The notes beneath the pieces are model-generated. The model saw only the letters and a list, made by a program, of their open reading frames with translations, did no database searches and was not told the DNA's origin. The position numbers and the translations under genes were made by a program. Below are positions 29,186 to 38,935 of a stretch of 64,000 bases of DNA, one piece after another; position 1 is the stretch's first letter, and the number at the start of each line of letters is the position of its first letter. Source of the DNA: Rhizobium grahamii (GTDB lineage Bacteria; Pseudomonadota; Alphaproteobacteria; Rhizobiales; Rhizobiaceae); contig NZ_CP043498.1 in NCBI RefSeq assembly GCF_009498215.1, forward strand, positions 3,143,501-3,207,500, in the 5' to 3' direction.

Positions 29186-30831
29186 TTATTGGCCGAGCCC
29201 GGCAATGGCGTGCGCGAAATCCTCGGCCTCGAAAGGTTCGAGATCATCGACGCCTTCGCCGACGCCGATGAAATAGACCGGCAGCTTGTGCTTGGCGGAG
29301 ATCGCCACGAGAATGCCGCCCCGCGCTGTGCCGTCGAGCTTGGTCATGATCAGGCCGTTGACGCCGGCGACATTGCGGAAGATCTCGACTTGCGACAACG
29401 CGTTCTGCCCCGTCGTCGCGTCGAGCGTCTGCAGCACCGTATGCGGCGCGTCCGGGTCGAGCTTGCCGAGAACGCGAACGATCTTCTCGAGTTCGGCCAT
29501 CAGCTCCGCCTTGTTCTGCAGCCGGCCGGCCGTATCGATGATCAGCACATCACATTTCTTCGCCTTGGCCTGCTCGAAAGCGTCATAGGCAAGACCGGCA
29601 GCATCCGCGCCGAGCTTCGTCCCGATGAACTCCGACTTGGTGCGGTCGGCCCAGATCTTCAGCTGCTCGATCGCGGCGGCACGGAACGTATCACCGGCAG
29701 CCACCATGACCTTGAGGCCGGCACCCGAAAGCTTCGACGCCAGCTTACCGATTGTCGTCGTCTTGCCTGTTCCGTTGACGCCGACGACAAGGATGACGTG
29801 CGGCTTGTGGCTGAGATCGAGCTGCAAGGGCTTGGCGACCGGCTTCAGCACCTTGGCGATTTCGCTTGCCATGATGCGGCTGACGTCCTCGCCGGTCACG
29901 TCCTTGCCGTAACGCTCGGAGGCGAGCGTATCGGTGACACGCATCGCCGTCTCGACGCCGAGATCGGCCTGGATCAGCAGATCCTCGAGATCCTGCAGCG
30001 TCTCGTCATCAAGCTTGCGCTTGGTGAACAGCGCCGCGATCTGACCGGTGAGCTGCGACGAGGTCCGGGCAAGGCCGGCGCGCAGACGTTGAAACCAGGA
30101 AAGTTTGGCCGGCGGGACGATGGTGACGGGTTCGGGGGTCGCGGTGGCGGTGGAGAAGCCCTTGGGGAGGATGGGGGCGTCGGATTCGGTGGGAGCTAGA
30201 TCAGCGGGGTCGGCGTCCGGGATACCCCCTCTGCCCTGCCGGGCATCTCCCCCACACGGGAGGAGATTGGCTGGGCGGGCTCACTCGCTTCATCCTCGGC
30301 TGTTTCGTCGGTTGACGGCTGCTGGTCGATCTCGTCCGCAGGCGGGACCGCCTGCCCACTCATTCCGGCATCAATTGCCTGGTCGAGAGCTTCCCGCGAG
30401 TTGATCTCCGGGGAGATGTCCGGCAGGACGGAGGGGGGTACCAAACCCTCGGTGTCAGCGCCTTTCGCTTCAGCAGCATCGGCAGCGACTTCCGCCTCAG
30501 CTTCCAGCAAGGACAACGGCACCAGCCCGATATCCTCACTGGCTAGAGCCGTCGGCAAATCCTCGGAAACCTCGTCCGCGCCAACATCCTCGCCATCGGC
30601 GGAAGGCCCACCCGCGGTCTCCATCTCCTCCGGCAACACCGGATCGGCGGCAACCGGCATACCATCCACCGGCACGGATGACGCCGGCGCAGTCACTTCG
30701 GCAACCGCAGTCGTTTCCACGACCGGCTCGACCGCGACCTCGGCGGCCCTGGTCTCGACCGGCTCCGGCGCCTGCTCTTCCTCCGGCTTCGGGCCGAAGG
30801 TGAAGACCTTTTTGATGAAGTTGAACGCCAT
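29186..30831 (-). CDS. ftsY: Signal recognition particle receptor FtsY, frame broken by a 1-nt deletion at 30225-30229
   Basis: SRP receptor GTPase that docks SRP-bound ribosomes on the membrane. The N-terminal part (30831 down to about 30229, MAFNFIKKVFTFGPKPEEEQ) is the acidic A domain. The C-terminal part holds the NG domain: AKLSWFQRLRAGLARTSSQL, GVNGTGKTTTIGKLA, DTAGRLQNKAELM and TKLDGTARGG. As sequenced, the A domain frame ends at a stop at 30196. One more C in the run 30225-30229 (plus strand) joins both parts into a protein of about 548 residues. FtsY is normally essential, so an error is likely. A palindromic repeat is translated at the junction. Confidence 0.93.
30222..30270. repeat. 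Palindromic repeat element inside the ftsY coding region
   Basis: GATACCCCCTCTGCCCTGCC (from 30221), followed by a GGGCATCTCCCCCACACGGG-type block and AGGAGATTGG. It contains the stems GCCC / GGGC and ATCTCC / GGAGAT. It resembles the short GC-rich palindromes scattered between rhizobial genes. Here it lies at the end of the acidic A domain of FtsY and is translated (ISSRVGEMPGRAEG on the minus strand). Confidence 0.55.
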
Positions 30832-30846
30832 GAGGATTCCGTAAAC

Positions 30847-32121
30847 TCAGGCCGCGTCGGCGGCCGTCAATTGCATGTCGAGGTGTTTGCCGTTGTGCCC
30901 TGTGATCACAGCCTGCACGAAGCTTCGGGGTGCAAGTCCCGCCGCTTCGACAAGCGTGAAGTTCTCGGTATGCGCCAAACCGTTGTTTTCCACCAGCAGC
31001 CATTGCTGCGTCCCGACCATTCCGTCGAGATGGGACTGATGCAGGCGATGTCCAGTGACGCGAAGCCGCGCTGCCCGCTCCTTGACCAGCGCGCGATCGA
31101 GCTGCGGCATCCGCGCGGCAGGCGTTCCCGGTCGTGGGCTGTAAGGGAACACGTGGAGATGGGCGATCCCAGCCTCTTCCGCCAGCCGCACGGCATTGGC
31201 GAACATCTCCTCGCTCTCGGTTGGAAAGCCGGCGATCATATCCGCACCGAAGCTCATCTCAGGCCGCAGGCGGCGCACGTCATTGACGAAAGCCAAAGCG
31301 TCCGCGCTGGAATGACGGCGCTTCATCCGCTTGAGGATCATGTCATCGCCATGCTGCAGCGAGAGGTGAAGATGCGGCATGAACCGCGCTTCCTCGGCGA
31401 TCAGATCGAGCAGATGCCCGTCGGCCTCGATGCTGTCGATCGACGAAAGCCGCAGGCGGCGAATATCGGGCACCTGCTTCAGCAGCGTCTTGGCAAGCAG
31501 CCCGAGCGTCGGCTCGCCCGGAAGATCGGCACCATAGCTGGTCGCGTCGACGCCGGTCAGCACGATTTCCCGATAGCCGCTTTCGACGAGCTTACGAGCC
31601 TGATCGACGACCGCCCCCATCGGCACGGAGCGCGAATTGCCGCGACCATAGGGAATGATGCAGAAGGTGCAGCGGTGGTCGCAACCATTCTGGACCTGGA
31701 TGAACGCCCGCGCATGACCGTCGATATGCTTGACCATCTGCGGCGCCGTCTGGCGCACGCTCATGATGTCGTTGACGCGCAGCTTCTCTTCCGCAGACAC
31801 GCCGAAATCCGGCAAAGCGCGATAGGACGCACTCTTCAGTTTCTCTTCGTTACCGAGAACGGCATCGACCTCGGCCATCTCGGCGAAAGTCTGTTTTTCG
31901 GTCTGGGCCGCACAACCGGTCACGATGATGCGGGCATGAGGATTGTCGCGCCGGGCGCGACGGATTGCCTGGCGAGCCTGACGGACAGCCTCACCGGTGA
32001 CGGCGCATGTATTGACGAGGATGGCATTGTTGAGCCCGGCCTTCTCGGCCTCGGCCCGCATCACTTCGGATTCGTAGGTATTGAGACGACAGCCGAAGGT
32101 GATGACTTCGACGCCGCTCAC
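30847..32121 (-). CDS. mtaB: tRNA t6A37 methylthiotransferase MtaB
   Basis: Radical-SAM enzyme that adds a methylthio group to t6A37 of ANN-decoding tRNAs. 424 residues. The N-terminal UPF0004 domain has cluster cysteines in [15 protein letters not shown] and TGCAAQ. The radical-SAM motif CDHRCTFC lies near residue 145, and a C-terminal TRAM-like domain follows. The GTG at 32121 overlaps the dapF stop as GTGA; the frame is open further to 32241 only inside dapF. It is coupled to dapF and followed 15 bp later by ftsY. Confidence 0.95.
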   Translation of the reverse strand: MSGVEVITFGCRLNTYESEVMRAEAEKAGLNNAILVNTCAVTGEAVRQARQAIRRARRDNPHARIIVTGCAAQTEKQTFAEMAEVDAVLGNEEKLKSASYRALPDFGVSAEEKLRVNDIMSVRQTAPQMVKHIDGHARAFIQVQNGCDHRCTFCIIPYGRGNSRSVPMGAVVDQARKLVESGYREIVLTGVDATSYGADLPGEPTLGLLAKTLLKQVPDIRRLRLSSIDSIEADGHLLDLIAEEARFMPHLHLSLQHGDDMILKRMKRRHSSADALAFVNDVRRLRPEMSFGADMIAGFPTESEEMFANAVRLAEEAGIAHLHVFPYSPRPGTPAARMPQLDRALVKERAARLRVTGHRLHQSHLDGMVGTQQWLLVENNGLAHTENFTLVEAAGLAPRSFVQAVITGHNGKHLDMQLTAADAA

Positions 32122-33023
32122 CGCGCTTCCGCTCCCGGCGCCGCATCGCGCGACCACGCACCCGTCGACGGATCGAGCGTGCCAGACCATTCCCATTCGG
32201 CAGGGCCGGTCATGATGACGTGGCCATCGCCTTCGCGCCATTCAATGTTGAGGATGCCCTGATTGGGGCTGCTCGCGACCTTCACCGCGACTTCCCGCCC
32301 GGTCCGTCCCGTGCGGACAGCGGAAACAGCCGTCGCACAGGCGGCAGAACCGCAGGCAAGCGTCAGTCCCGCGCCCCGCTCCCAGGTGCGTGTCGTGATC
32401 GAGCTCGGCGAGGTCACCTGCGCCAGCGTGATATTGGCGCGCTCAGGGAACATCGGATGGTTTTCAAGCAGCGGTCCAAAGCGGCCGAGATCGAACGACA
32501 TCGGATCGCGGTCGATCCAGAAGATTGCATGCGGATTGCCCATCGACGCGACGGAGGGCGAATGCAGAACCGGATTGTCGATCGGCCCGATTTGCAGCTC
32601 GATGCGGCTGGTATCATGGAATTCTTCGGCAAGCGGAATCTTGTCCCACTCGAACACCGGCTTGCCCATGTCGACGGAGATCGTCCCGTCCTCATGCTCG
32701 ACGGCATTGAGGATGCCCGCAACCGTCTGGAAGGTGAACACCTTCTTGCCGGTCTCGGACGCAAGCGCCTGCACGACACAGCGCGTACCGTTGCCGCAGG
32801 CCTGCGCCTTCGAGCCGTCCGAGTTGAGGATGTCGATCCAGGCATCGGTGCCTGCAGCCTTCGGGTCATGGATCGCCATGATCTGGTCGAACTGCGTATC
32901 GTCAGCGGCATTCAGCGCGATTGCTGCGGCCGGCGTCACCTTGTCGGCGCGGCCGCGCATGTCAACGACCAGGATCTTGTTCCCAAGCCCGTTCATCTTC
33001 GCGAATTCGACCGTTGCGCTCAT
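32118..33023 (-). CDS. dapF: Diaminopimelate epimerase
   Basis: Converts LL- to meso-diaminopimelate for lysine and peptidoglycan synthesis, using two active-site cysteines. 301 residues. Cys of ACGNGTRC lies near residue 85 and Cys of ACGSAAC near residue 225. The N-terminal [15 protein letters not shown] is diagnostic. First gene of the minus-strand operon dapF-mtaB-ftsY-ispZ-UPF0314. Confidence 0.96.
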   Translation of the reverse strand: MSATVEFAKMNGLGNKILVVDMRGRADKVTPAAAIALNAADDTQFDQIMAIHDPKAAGTDAWIDILNSDGSKAQACGNGTRCVVQALASETGKKVFTFQTVAGILNAVEHEDGTISVDMGKPVFEWDKIPLAEEFHDTSRIELQIGPIDNPVLHSPSVASMGNPHAIFWIDRDPMSFDLGRFGPLLENHPMFPERANITLAQVTSPSSITTRTWERGAGLTLACGSAACATAVSAVRTGRTGREVAVKVASSPNQGILNIEWREGDGHVIMTGPAEWEWSGTLDPSTGAWSRDAAPGAEAR

Positions 33024-33227
33024 AGTGTCATGTCCGTCTCTGTTTGGGCTGTATATGGCGGAAATGCCGAGGAATTACCAGTGGCTTGACGGAGCGGGAC
33101 GCAGCGACACATTCATGGGAAGCCGGACCGACTTCATATTTAAGAATGACTGCAGATATCTAGCGCTTTTCGCCGCTTCGAGGCATTCTTGGTCTCGGAT
33201 GCGTGCTTTTGGCAGGGAGGATCGCCG

Positions 33228-35185
33228 ATGCGCTGCTTCACGGTACTTGGGCCCTCGCAGACGGGAAAAACGACACTCGTCGCAAAGCTGGCCTCGCTCG
33301 AGGGAATGCCCAGAAAGTCAGCTTCACCATATGGATCAAGCCTGACGGAATTCGATTTCAAGGACGAAGCGTGGTGTGCGATCGACACCCCCGGAGCAAA
33401 CGAGGCGCTTGCCCTCGCGCAGGATGCCCTGCTTGCCAGCGACGCCTGTATTCTCTGCATATCGCCAACGCCCGATGATGCCGTTCTGGCTGCACCCTAT
33501 TTGCGCGCCATTGAGGCCTCGGGCACGCCTTGTCTCGTCTTCATCAACAGGATGGATGAGCCGCGCGGCCGATTGCGCGATGTCATTGCCGCGCTTCAAA
33601 CCTACTCGAACCATCCCCTCGTGCTGCGGCAGGTGCCGATCCGCGAGGGCGATACAATCGTCGGCAGCTGCGACCTGATTTCCGAGCGCGCCTGGCGCTA
33701 TCGCGAGGGCCAACCCTCCGCACTGATCGAACTTCCCAAGGATACTCTAGAACGCGAACATGAAGCCCGCGCAGAGATGCTCGAGCAGCTTTCCGAGTTC
33801 GATGACTGGCTGCTCGAGGAACTGATCGAGGATCGTGAACCGGCGAGCGACACGATCTTCGCGATCTCGTCGCGCATTCTGAAGGAGAACCGGGTTATCC
33901 CAGTGCTGTTCGGGGCAGCCTCGCATAGCAATGGCATTATGCGCCTGATGAAGGCGCTTCGCCATGAAGCACCACCGGCGACAGCGCTACGCGCAAGGCT
34001 GGCAACAAGTTCCGGCGCGCAGGAGGCAACGCTTTCCGCCGTGAGTTTCCACGCCTATCACAAGGCCAATGTCGGCAAGACGGTATTGATGCGGGCGCTC
34101 GTCGATGGCCTCAAGCAAGGCGGTTCGCTCGGCGGCGCCACGCTTGGCCCGCTGCAGGAGGCTGGCAGCGGCAAGCCGATCGCCGGCGCAGTCAAGGCGG
34201 GTGATGTCTTTGTCGCATTGAAATCGGATCATCTGCCGGCACCTGCCCTGCTGACGCAGCCGGGCAGCGTCGAGCCACCCGACTGGACGACGCCACCAAC
34301 ACCCATGCTGGAAAGAATTCTTGTCCCCGGCAACGAGCGCGACGAGACGAAACTGTCCGCGACTTTGGCAAAACTCGCGGAAACCGATCGCGGCCTGAAA
34401 GTAATGCAGGAGGAAGGCACCGGCGCTGCCCTGATATGCGCCCAGGGTCCCGTCCATCTCCGCGATCTTCGCAAGACGCTGTCGGAGGTCTTTCGCGTAG
34501 AAGTTTCGGATCGCGCGCCGAACCCGATCTATCGCGAGACCATCTCGAAGACGTCGGACGTTCATTACCGCCACCGCAAGCAGACGGGGGCGCGGGTCAA
34601 TTCGCCGATGTGCAGCTGAGTGTGCGCCCCAACGAGCGCGGCCAGGGCTTCACCTTTGGCGAACACGTCAAGGGAGGCACCGTGCCGCGAAACTACATAC
34701 CAGCGGTCGAGGCCGGCGCTCGCGAAGCCATGGAGAAAGGACCTCTCGGTTTCCAGGTAATCGACGTCGACGTCACACTGACCGACGGACAGTACCACTC
34801 GGTCGACAGCTCCGATTTCGCCTTCCGCGCGGCAGGCAAGATGGGCGTCAAGCAGGCGCTGTCGCAAGCATCCGCCGTGCTCATGCAGCCTGTCGTGCGG
34901 GTCGATATCCATATCCCCTCGGTCTATTCCGGAGGCATGGTGACGCTCGTTTCCTCGCTCAAGGGACAGGTTCTCGGTTTCGACCGGGACGAGAACGCAA
35001 AGGGCTGGGACATATTCCGCGCACTGGTGCCAGGTGGCGTCCTCGAAGAGCTGGCACGATCCCTGAAATCCGCTACGCAGGGCATCGGCCACTTCTCGAA
35101 GACCTTCGATCATTTCGAAGAACTTTACGGCAAGGAGGCCGATTCCATCGTCAACACCCACGGTTCGGGGGCGCAGCCACACTGA
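33228..35185 (+). CDS. Divergent elongation factor G-like GTPase, frame broken by a 1-nt deletion at 34586-34590
   Basis: EF-G-type translational GTPase paralogue. G1 is GPSQTGKT (residues 8-15), G3 DTPG (53-56) and G4 NRMD (107-110), where canonical EF-G has NKMD. Domains IV and V follow (VHYRHRKQTGGAGQFADVQL after correction, then GGTVPRNYIPAVEAG and IHIPSVYSGGMVTLVSSLKG). Adding one G to the run 34586-34590 restores one 652-residue protein, shorter than canonical EF-G (about 700). The ATG at 33228 has GGGAGG upstream. Not the housekeeping fusA, which sits with rpsL/rpsG in relatives. Its role is unknown. Confidence 0.85.
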
Positions 35186-36190
35186 TCATAGCAGCGGCAC
35201 ATCGAACACCTCGCCTGCCCTGAGCGGCCGGAACCGTTCGGGCGAGATGCTGTGTTCGGCCATTGCCGTGTTGAGCGCCTTGACCGGCGCATCGATCGCC
35301 TCGTCCGTCAGCTGGAACGTAGCGAAATGGTGCCCGGCGACATAGGCAGCATTCGCAAGGTTCATCCCGCGCACCGCCTCGTCCGGGTTCTGGTGCTGCC
35401 CCTTCATGAACCAGCGCGGCTCGTAAGCGCCGAACGGCAGGATGGCGAGGCGAAAACCGTCATGCTTTTGCTGGGCGGCCTTATAGTTGACGCCGCCGTG
35501 AAAGCCGGTATCGCCGATGTGATAGATCTTCCCGGCCGGCGTCGCCAAGACAAACGCGGCCCAGAGGGCCATTCGACGATCCCCGGTGCCGCGCGCCGAC
35601 CAGTGGTGAACAGGCTCCGCGTAGATATCGATCCCCTGAAGCGAGATGTGCTCGCCCCAGTCCATTGCCGTCACCTGCATTGTGGGCGCGGCACGGCGAA
35701 TGATCGTATCGTTGCCAAGCGGTGTAACGACATGCGGCCGGTGTTTCGCCTGCAGACGGCGAAGCGTCGCAACATCAAGGTGATCGTAGTGGTTATGCGA
35801 AACGAGGACGAGATCGATCGGCGGCAGATCGTCGAACGCGATGCCGGGCGCAACGACGCGCTTGGGTCCGGCGAAGGCGAAGGGACTGGCCCGATCCGAC
35901 CAGACGGGATCCGTCAGGATATTCAACCCCGCGACCTGAATCAGCATGGTCGCATGGCCGACCATCGTTACCCTGATATCCTCGCCATCGACACGCAAAT
36001 CCGGCTTGGCTGGCTGGAATGGGCTTGGAACCGACTTCGGCCAGCGATCGCGACCACCGCCGAACTGCCATCGCATGAGATCTCTGAAACCGAGAGGTTC
36101 GATGCCATCGGGATTGAAGAAATGCGTGCCGTCGAAGTGATCGGAGACCGGACCCTGATAATAGGGATTGCGTCGCTTGGCAGTGGACAT
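35186..36190 (-). CDS. MBL-fold metal-dependent hydrolase (NAPE-PLD/UlaG-like)
   Basis: Metallo-beta-lactamase-fold hydrolase of 334 residues. The zinc motif HNHYDHLD lies near residue 128, and further ligands are in YHIGDTGFHG and AGHHFATFQLTDE. The N-terminal part (YYQGPVSDHFDGTHFFNP) and the length resemble N-acyl-phosphatidylethanolamine phospholipase D-like proteins. It is cytosolic, with no signal peptide. Its stop abuts that of the convergent EF-G-like gene. The substrate is unknown. Confidence 0.87.
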   Translation of the reverse strand: MSTAKRRNPYYQGPVSDHFDGTHFFNPDGIEPLGFRDLMRWQFGGGRDRWPKSVPSPFQPAKPDLRVDGEDIRVTMVGHATMLIQVAGLNILTDPVWSDRASPFAFAGPKRVVAPGIAFDDLPPIDLVLVSHNHYDHLDVATLRRLQAKHRPHVVTPLGNDTIIRRAAPTMQVTAMDWGEHISLQGIDIYAEPVHHWSARGTGDRRMALWAAFVLATPAGKIYHIGDTGFHGGVNYKAAQQKHDGFRLAILPFGAYEPRWFMKGQHQNPDEAVRGMNLANAAYVAGHHFATFQLTDEAIDAPVKALNTAMAEHSISPERFRPLRAGEVFDVPLL

Positions 36191-36495
36191 GCAAGAGCGT
36201 TTCCGTTGAAGGGAAGGCTGATCTGGGATCGAGTGGGCGCTTTTGAAAGGCCAAAACGCCGTCTTTTCTCGGCTTTGCCTTGACTCGCGGCGCTTTTTCC
36301 TGTTTACCGCCGCTCAATCTGCGACGAGCTTCAAGACTCGAGCCACCGACCGGGACCCGCAAAGGTATAAATCGATCCCGGAGGTCCACACCCGACAGCG
36401 CGATGCGCCCTCGGGTGCTTTTTGGCTATGCGTCTTGTTTTCGTCAAGGAAAAGCACAAGGTTTCCGTCATCGCGGAAATCACAAGGAAGAGCCG
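36191..36495. other. Intergenic region between the MBL-fold gene and ffh
   Basis: A 305-bp divergent region. It holds an exact CTTGAC (36279-36284) with only a poor -10 at the right spacing (GTTTAC), then a hairpin terminator at 36388-36423 (listed separately), and 72 bp later the ffh start with AAGGAAGAG as ribosome site. Because a terminator stands ahead of ffh, the stretch about 36310-36423 could be a small RNA or an attenuated leader. Confidence 0.5.
36388..36423 (+). terminator. Terminator-like hairpin upstream of ffh
   Basis: Stem CACCCGA / TCGGGTG (36388-36394 with 36411-36417) around a 16-base loop, followed by CTTTTT. No coding gene on this strand ends before it. Confidence 0.65.
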
Positions 36496-38064
36496 ATGTT
36501 TGAGAACCTCCAGGACCGTCTTGGATCCATTCTGAATGGACTGACAGGCCGTGGCGCGCTTTCGGAAGCCGATGTTTCCGCAGCGCTGCGCGAGGTTCGC
36601 CGTGCGCTTCTGGAGGCCGACGTCGCGCTCGACGTGGTGCGCGGCTTTACCGATCGCGTCCGTGAAAAGGCCGTCGGCGCCGAGATCCTGAAGTCGATCA
36701 AGCCCGGCCAGATGGTCGTCAAGATCGTCCATGACGAGCTGATCGAGATGCTCGGCGGCGAAGGCGTGGGCGTCGACCTGCATGCGGCTGCCCCCGTCGT
36801 CATCATGATGGTTGGTCTGCAGGGCTCGGGCAAGACGACGACCTCGGCGAAGATCGCCAAGCGGCTCACCGACCGCGAGAAGAAGAAGGTTCTGATGGCG
36901 TCGCTCGATACGCGACGCCCGGCCGCCCAGGAGCAGCTGCGCCAGCTCGGCGTCCAGACCAATGTCGACACGCTGCCCGTGATCGCCGGCCAGTCGCCGA
37001 CCGATATCGCCGCGCGCGCCGTTCAGGCAGCCAAGCTCGGCGGCCATGACGTCGTCATCCTCGACACCGCCGGCCGTACGCATATCGACGAGCCCTTGAT
37101 GGTCGAAATGGCCGACATCAAGAAGAAGTCGAACCCGCATGAAATCCTGCTGGTCGCCGACAGCTTGACCGGTCAGGACGCAGTCAATCTCGCCCGCAAC
37201 TTCGACGAACGCGTCGGCATCACCGGCCTCGTGCTCACCCGCATGGACGGCGACGGCCGTGGTGGTGCGGCGCTCTCGATGCGCGCAGTGACCGGCAAGC
37301 CGATCAAGCTCATCGGTGTCGGCGAGCGCATGGGCGAGCTGGAGGAATTCCACCCCCGCCGTATCGCCGACCGCATTCTTGGCATGGGCGACATCGTCAG
37401 CCTCGTCGAGCGCGCGGCCGAAAACATCGACGCCGAGAAGGCGGCCGCCATGGCCGCCAAGATGGCCAAGGGCAAGTTCGACCTCAACGACCTCGCCGAC
37501 CAGCTGCGCCAGATGCAGAAGATGGGCGGCATGGGCGGCATCATGTCGATGATGCCCGGCATGGCCGGCATGAAGGACAAGATGGCCTCAGCCGGCCTGA
37601 ACGATAGCCTGTTCGGCCGCCAGCTCGCCATCATCGGTTCGATGACCAAGGCCGAGCGCGCCAACCCTGATATGCTCAAGCATTCGCGCAAGAAGCGCAT
37701 CGCCGCAGGCTCCGGCACCGATGCTTCCGACATCAACAAGCTTCTGAAGATGCACCGCCAAATGGCGGACATGATGAAGATGATGGGCGGCAAGGGCAAG
37801 GGCGGCCTGATGAAGCAGATGATGGGCGGCCTTGCCGGCAAGATGGGCCTTGGTGGCCTCGGCGGTGGCATGCCTGATCTTTCGAACATCGACCCAAAGC
37901 AGCTCGAAGCGCTCCAGAAGCAGGCTGAAGCTGCCGGTCTAGGAAAGCCGGGCGGCGGGCTGCCCGGTCTTGGCGGCGGCGGTTTGCCGGGTCTGGGCGG
38001 CGCCAAGCTGCCGGGCCTTGGCGGTGGTTTCCCAGGCCTTCCTGGCCTGCCCAAGAAGAAGTGA
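36496..38064 (+). CDS. ffh: Signal recognition particle protein Ffh
   Basis: SRP54 GTPase that binds signal peptides and 4.5S RNA for co-translational targeting, partner of FtsY. 522 residues: N domain (about 1-95), G domain with GLQGSGKT (107-114), DTAGRTHID and TRMDGDGRGGAA, then a Met-rich M domain (about 330-470) with KMGGMGGIMSMMPGM. The C-terminus has a Gly/Pro/Leu tail with GLPGLGGG-type repeats (about 490-522). The frame is open from 36280, but the ATG at 36496 has AAGGAAGAG upstream. First gene of ffh-aroQ-rpsP-rimM-trmD. Confidence 0.97.
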   Translation: MFENLQDRLGSILNGLTGRGALSEADVSAALREVRRALLEADVALDVVRGFTDRVREKAVGAEILKSIKPGQMVVKIVHDELIEMLGGEGVGVDLHAAAPVVIMMVGLQGSGKTTTSAKIAKRLTDREKKKVLMASLDTRRPAAQEQLRQLGVQTNVDTLPVIAGQSPTDIAARAVQAAKLGGHDVVILDTAGRTHIDEPLMVEMADIKKKSNPHEILLVADSLTGQDAVNLARNFDERVGITGLVLTRMDGDGRGGAALSMRAVTGKPIKLIGVGERMGELEEFHPRRIADRILGMGDIVSLVERAAENIDAEKAAAMAAKMAKGKFDLNDLADQLRQMQKMGGMGGIMSMMPGMAGMKDKMASAGLNDSLFGRQLAIIGSMTKAERANPDMLKHSRKKRIAAGSGTDASDINKLLKMHRQMADMMKMMGGKGKGGLMKQMMGGLAGKMGLGGLGGGMPDLSNIDPKQLEALQKQAEAAGLGKPGGGLPGLGGGGLPGLGGAKLPGLGGGFPGLPGLPKKK

Positions 38065-38080
38065 AGGGGTCGCGTAGAAG

Positions 38081-38401
38081 ATGATTGATCCTGAAATCAA
38101 AGCCCAGCTTTCGAACTATCGCCAGTCGATCGACAACATCGACGCCGCGCTGGTCCATATCCTGGCCGAACGGTTCCGCTGCACCAAAGAGGTCGGCGTT
38201 CTCAAGGCCAAGTACAAGTTGCCGCCGGCTGATCCGGCGCGCGAAGAATACCAGATCGAACGCCTCCGCCATCTGGCGAAGGATGCCAATCTGGATCCGG
38301 ATTTCGCCGAGAAGTTCCTGAACTTCATCATCAAGGAAGTCATCCGGCATCATGAGCAGATCGCTGCAGATCACGCCGAAAACGGCGCCGCAGCAAAATG
38401 A
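38081..38401 (+). CDS. aroQ: Chorismate mutase (AroQ class)
   Basis: Rearranges chorismate to prephenate for phenylalanine and tyrosine synthesis. The 106-residue all-helical protein matches the AroQ class: [51 protein letters not shown], with the usual Arg, Lys and Glu/Gln active-site residues in those helices. It sits 16 bp after ffh and 49 bp before rpsP, a gene order seen in other rhizobia. A palindrome lies between it and rpsP. Confidence 0.93.
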   Translation: MIDPEIKAQLSNYRQSIDNIDAALVHILAERFRCTKEVGVLKAKYKLPPADPAREEYQIERLRHLAKDANLDPDFAEKFLNFIIKEVIRHHEQIAADHAENGAAAK

Positions 38402-38406
38402 ACCAT

Positions 38407-38424
38407 ACCGCCCGATCGGGCGGT
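38407..38424. repeat. 18-bp perfect palindrome between aroQ and rpsP
   Basis: ACCGCCCGATCGGGCGGT reads the same on both strands and lies 5 bp past the aroQ stop and 26 bp before the rpsP start. As RNA it would form a tight hairpin with a minimal loop; as DNA it could be an operator. There is no U-tract. Confidence 0.7.
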
Positions 38425-38450
38425 CCAGAAAAGTCCAAGGAGTAAAGAAA

Positions 38451-38819
38451 ATGGCACTGAAAATTCGTCTCGCACGCGGTGGTTCCAAGAAGCGCCCGTA
38501 CTACCACATCGTTCTCGCCGACGCCCGTTCGCCGCGCGATGGCCGCTTCCTCGAGAACCTCGGTTCCTGGAACCCGATGCTCGCCAAGGACAACGATGCC
38601 CGCATCAAGCTCGACGCTGACCGCATCAAGCATTGGCTCGACCAGGGCGCACAGCCGACCGACCGCGTTCTGCGCTTCCTGAACGAAGCCGGCCTCGCAA
38701 AGCGCGACGCCAAGAGCAACCCGGTAAAGGCAAAGCCGGGCAAGAAGGCTCAGGAGCGCGCTGCTGAAAAGGCTCAGAAGGCCGCCGACGCTGCCGAAGC
38801 TGCTGCTTCCGCGGAATAA
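38451..38819 (+). CDS. rpsP: 30S ribosomal protein S16
   Basis: Small-subunit ribosomal protein of 122 residues. The S16 core ([43 protein letters not shown]) is followed by an Ala/Lys/Glu-rich C-terminal extension (about 85-122), common in alphaproteobacteria. AAGGAG lies 9-14 bases before the ATG. Followed by a strong terminator, so rimM-trmD may have their own promoter. Confidence 0.97.
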   Translation: MALKIRLARGGSKKRPYYHIVLADARSPRDGRFLENLGSWNPMLAKDNDARIKLDADRIKHWLDQGAQPTDRVLRFLNEAGLAKRDAKSNPVKAKPGKKAQERAAEKAQKAADAAEAAASAE

Positions 38820-38839
38820 TCGGGGACTTTTCCCTATCG

Positions 38840-38873
38840 AACGGGCGGCATGGCGACATGCCGCCCGTTTTCG
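38840..38873 (+). terminator. Rho-independent terminator after rpsP
   Basis: 12-bp stem AACGGGCGGCAT / ATGCCGCCCGTT with a 6-base loop and a T-rich tail, 20 bp after the stop. Confidence 0.88.
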
Positions 38874-38935
38874 TTTCCATTCCTGTTCACTTCGGTTATG
38901 AGAAACCAAACCTCCGGCTTCACACTAGGGACGCC

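Noticed and set aside
30871..32262. 463-codon plus-strand frame opposite mtaB
   Set aside because: Antisense to a clear MtaB with radical-SAM motifs; no domain match.
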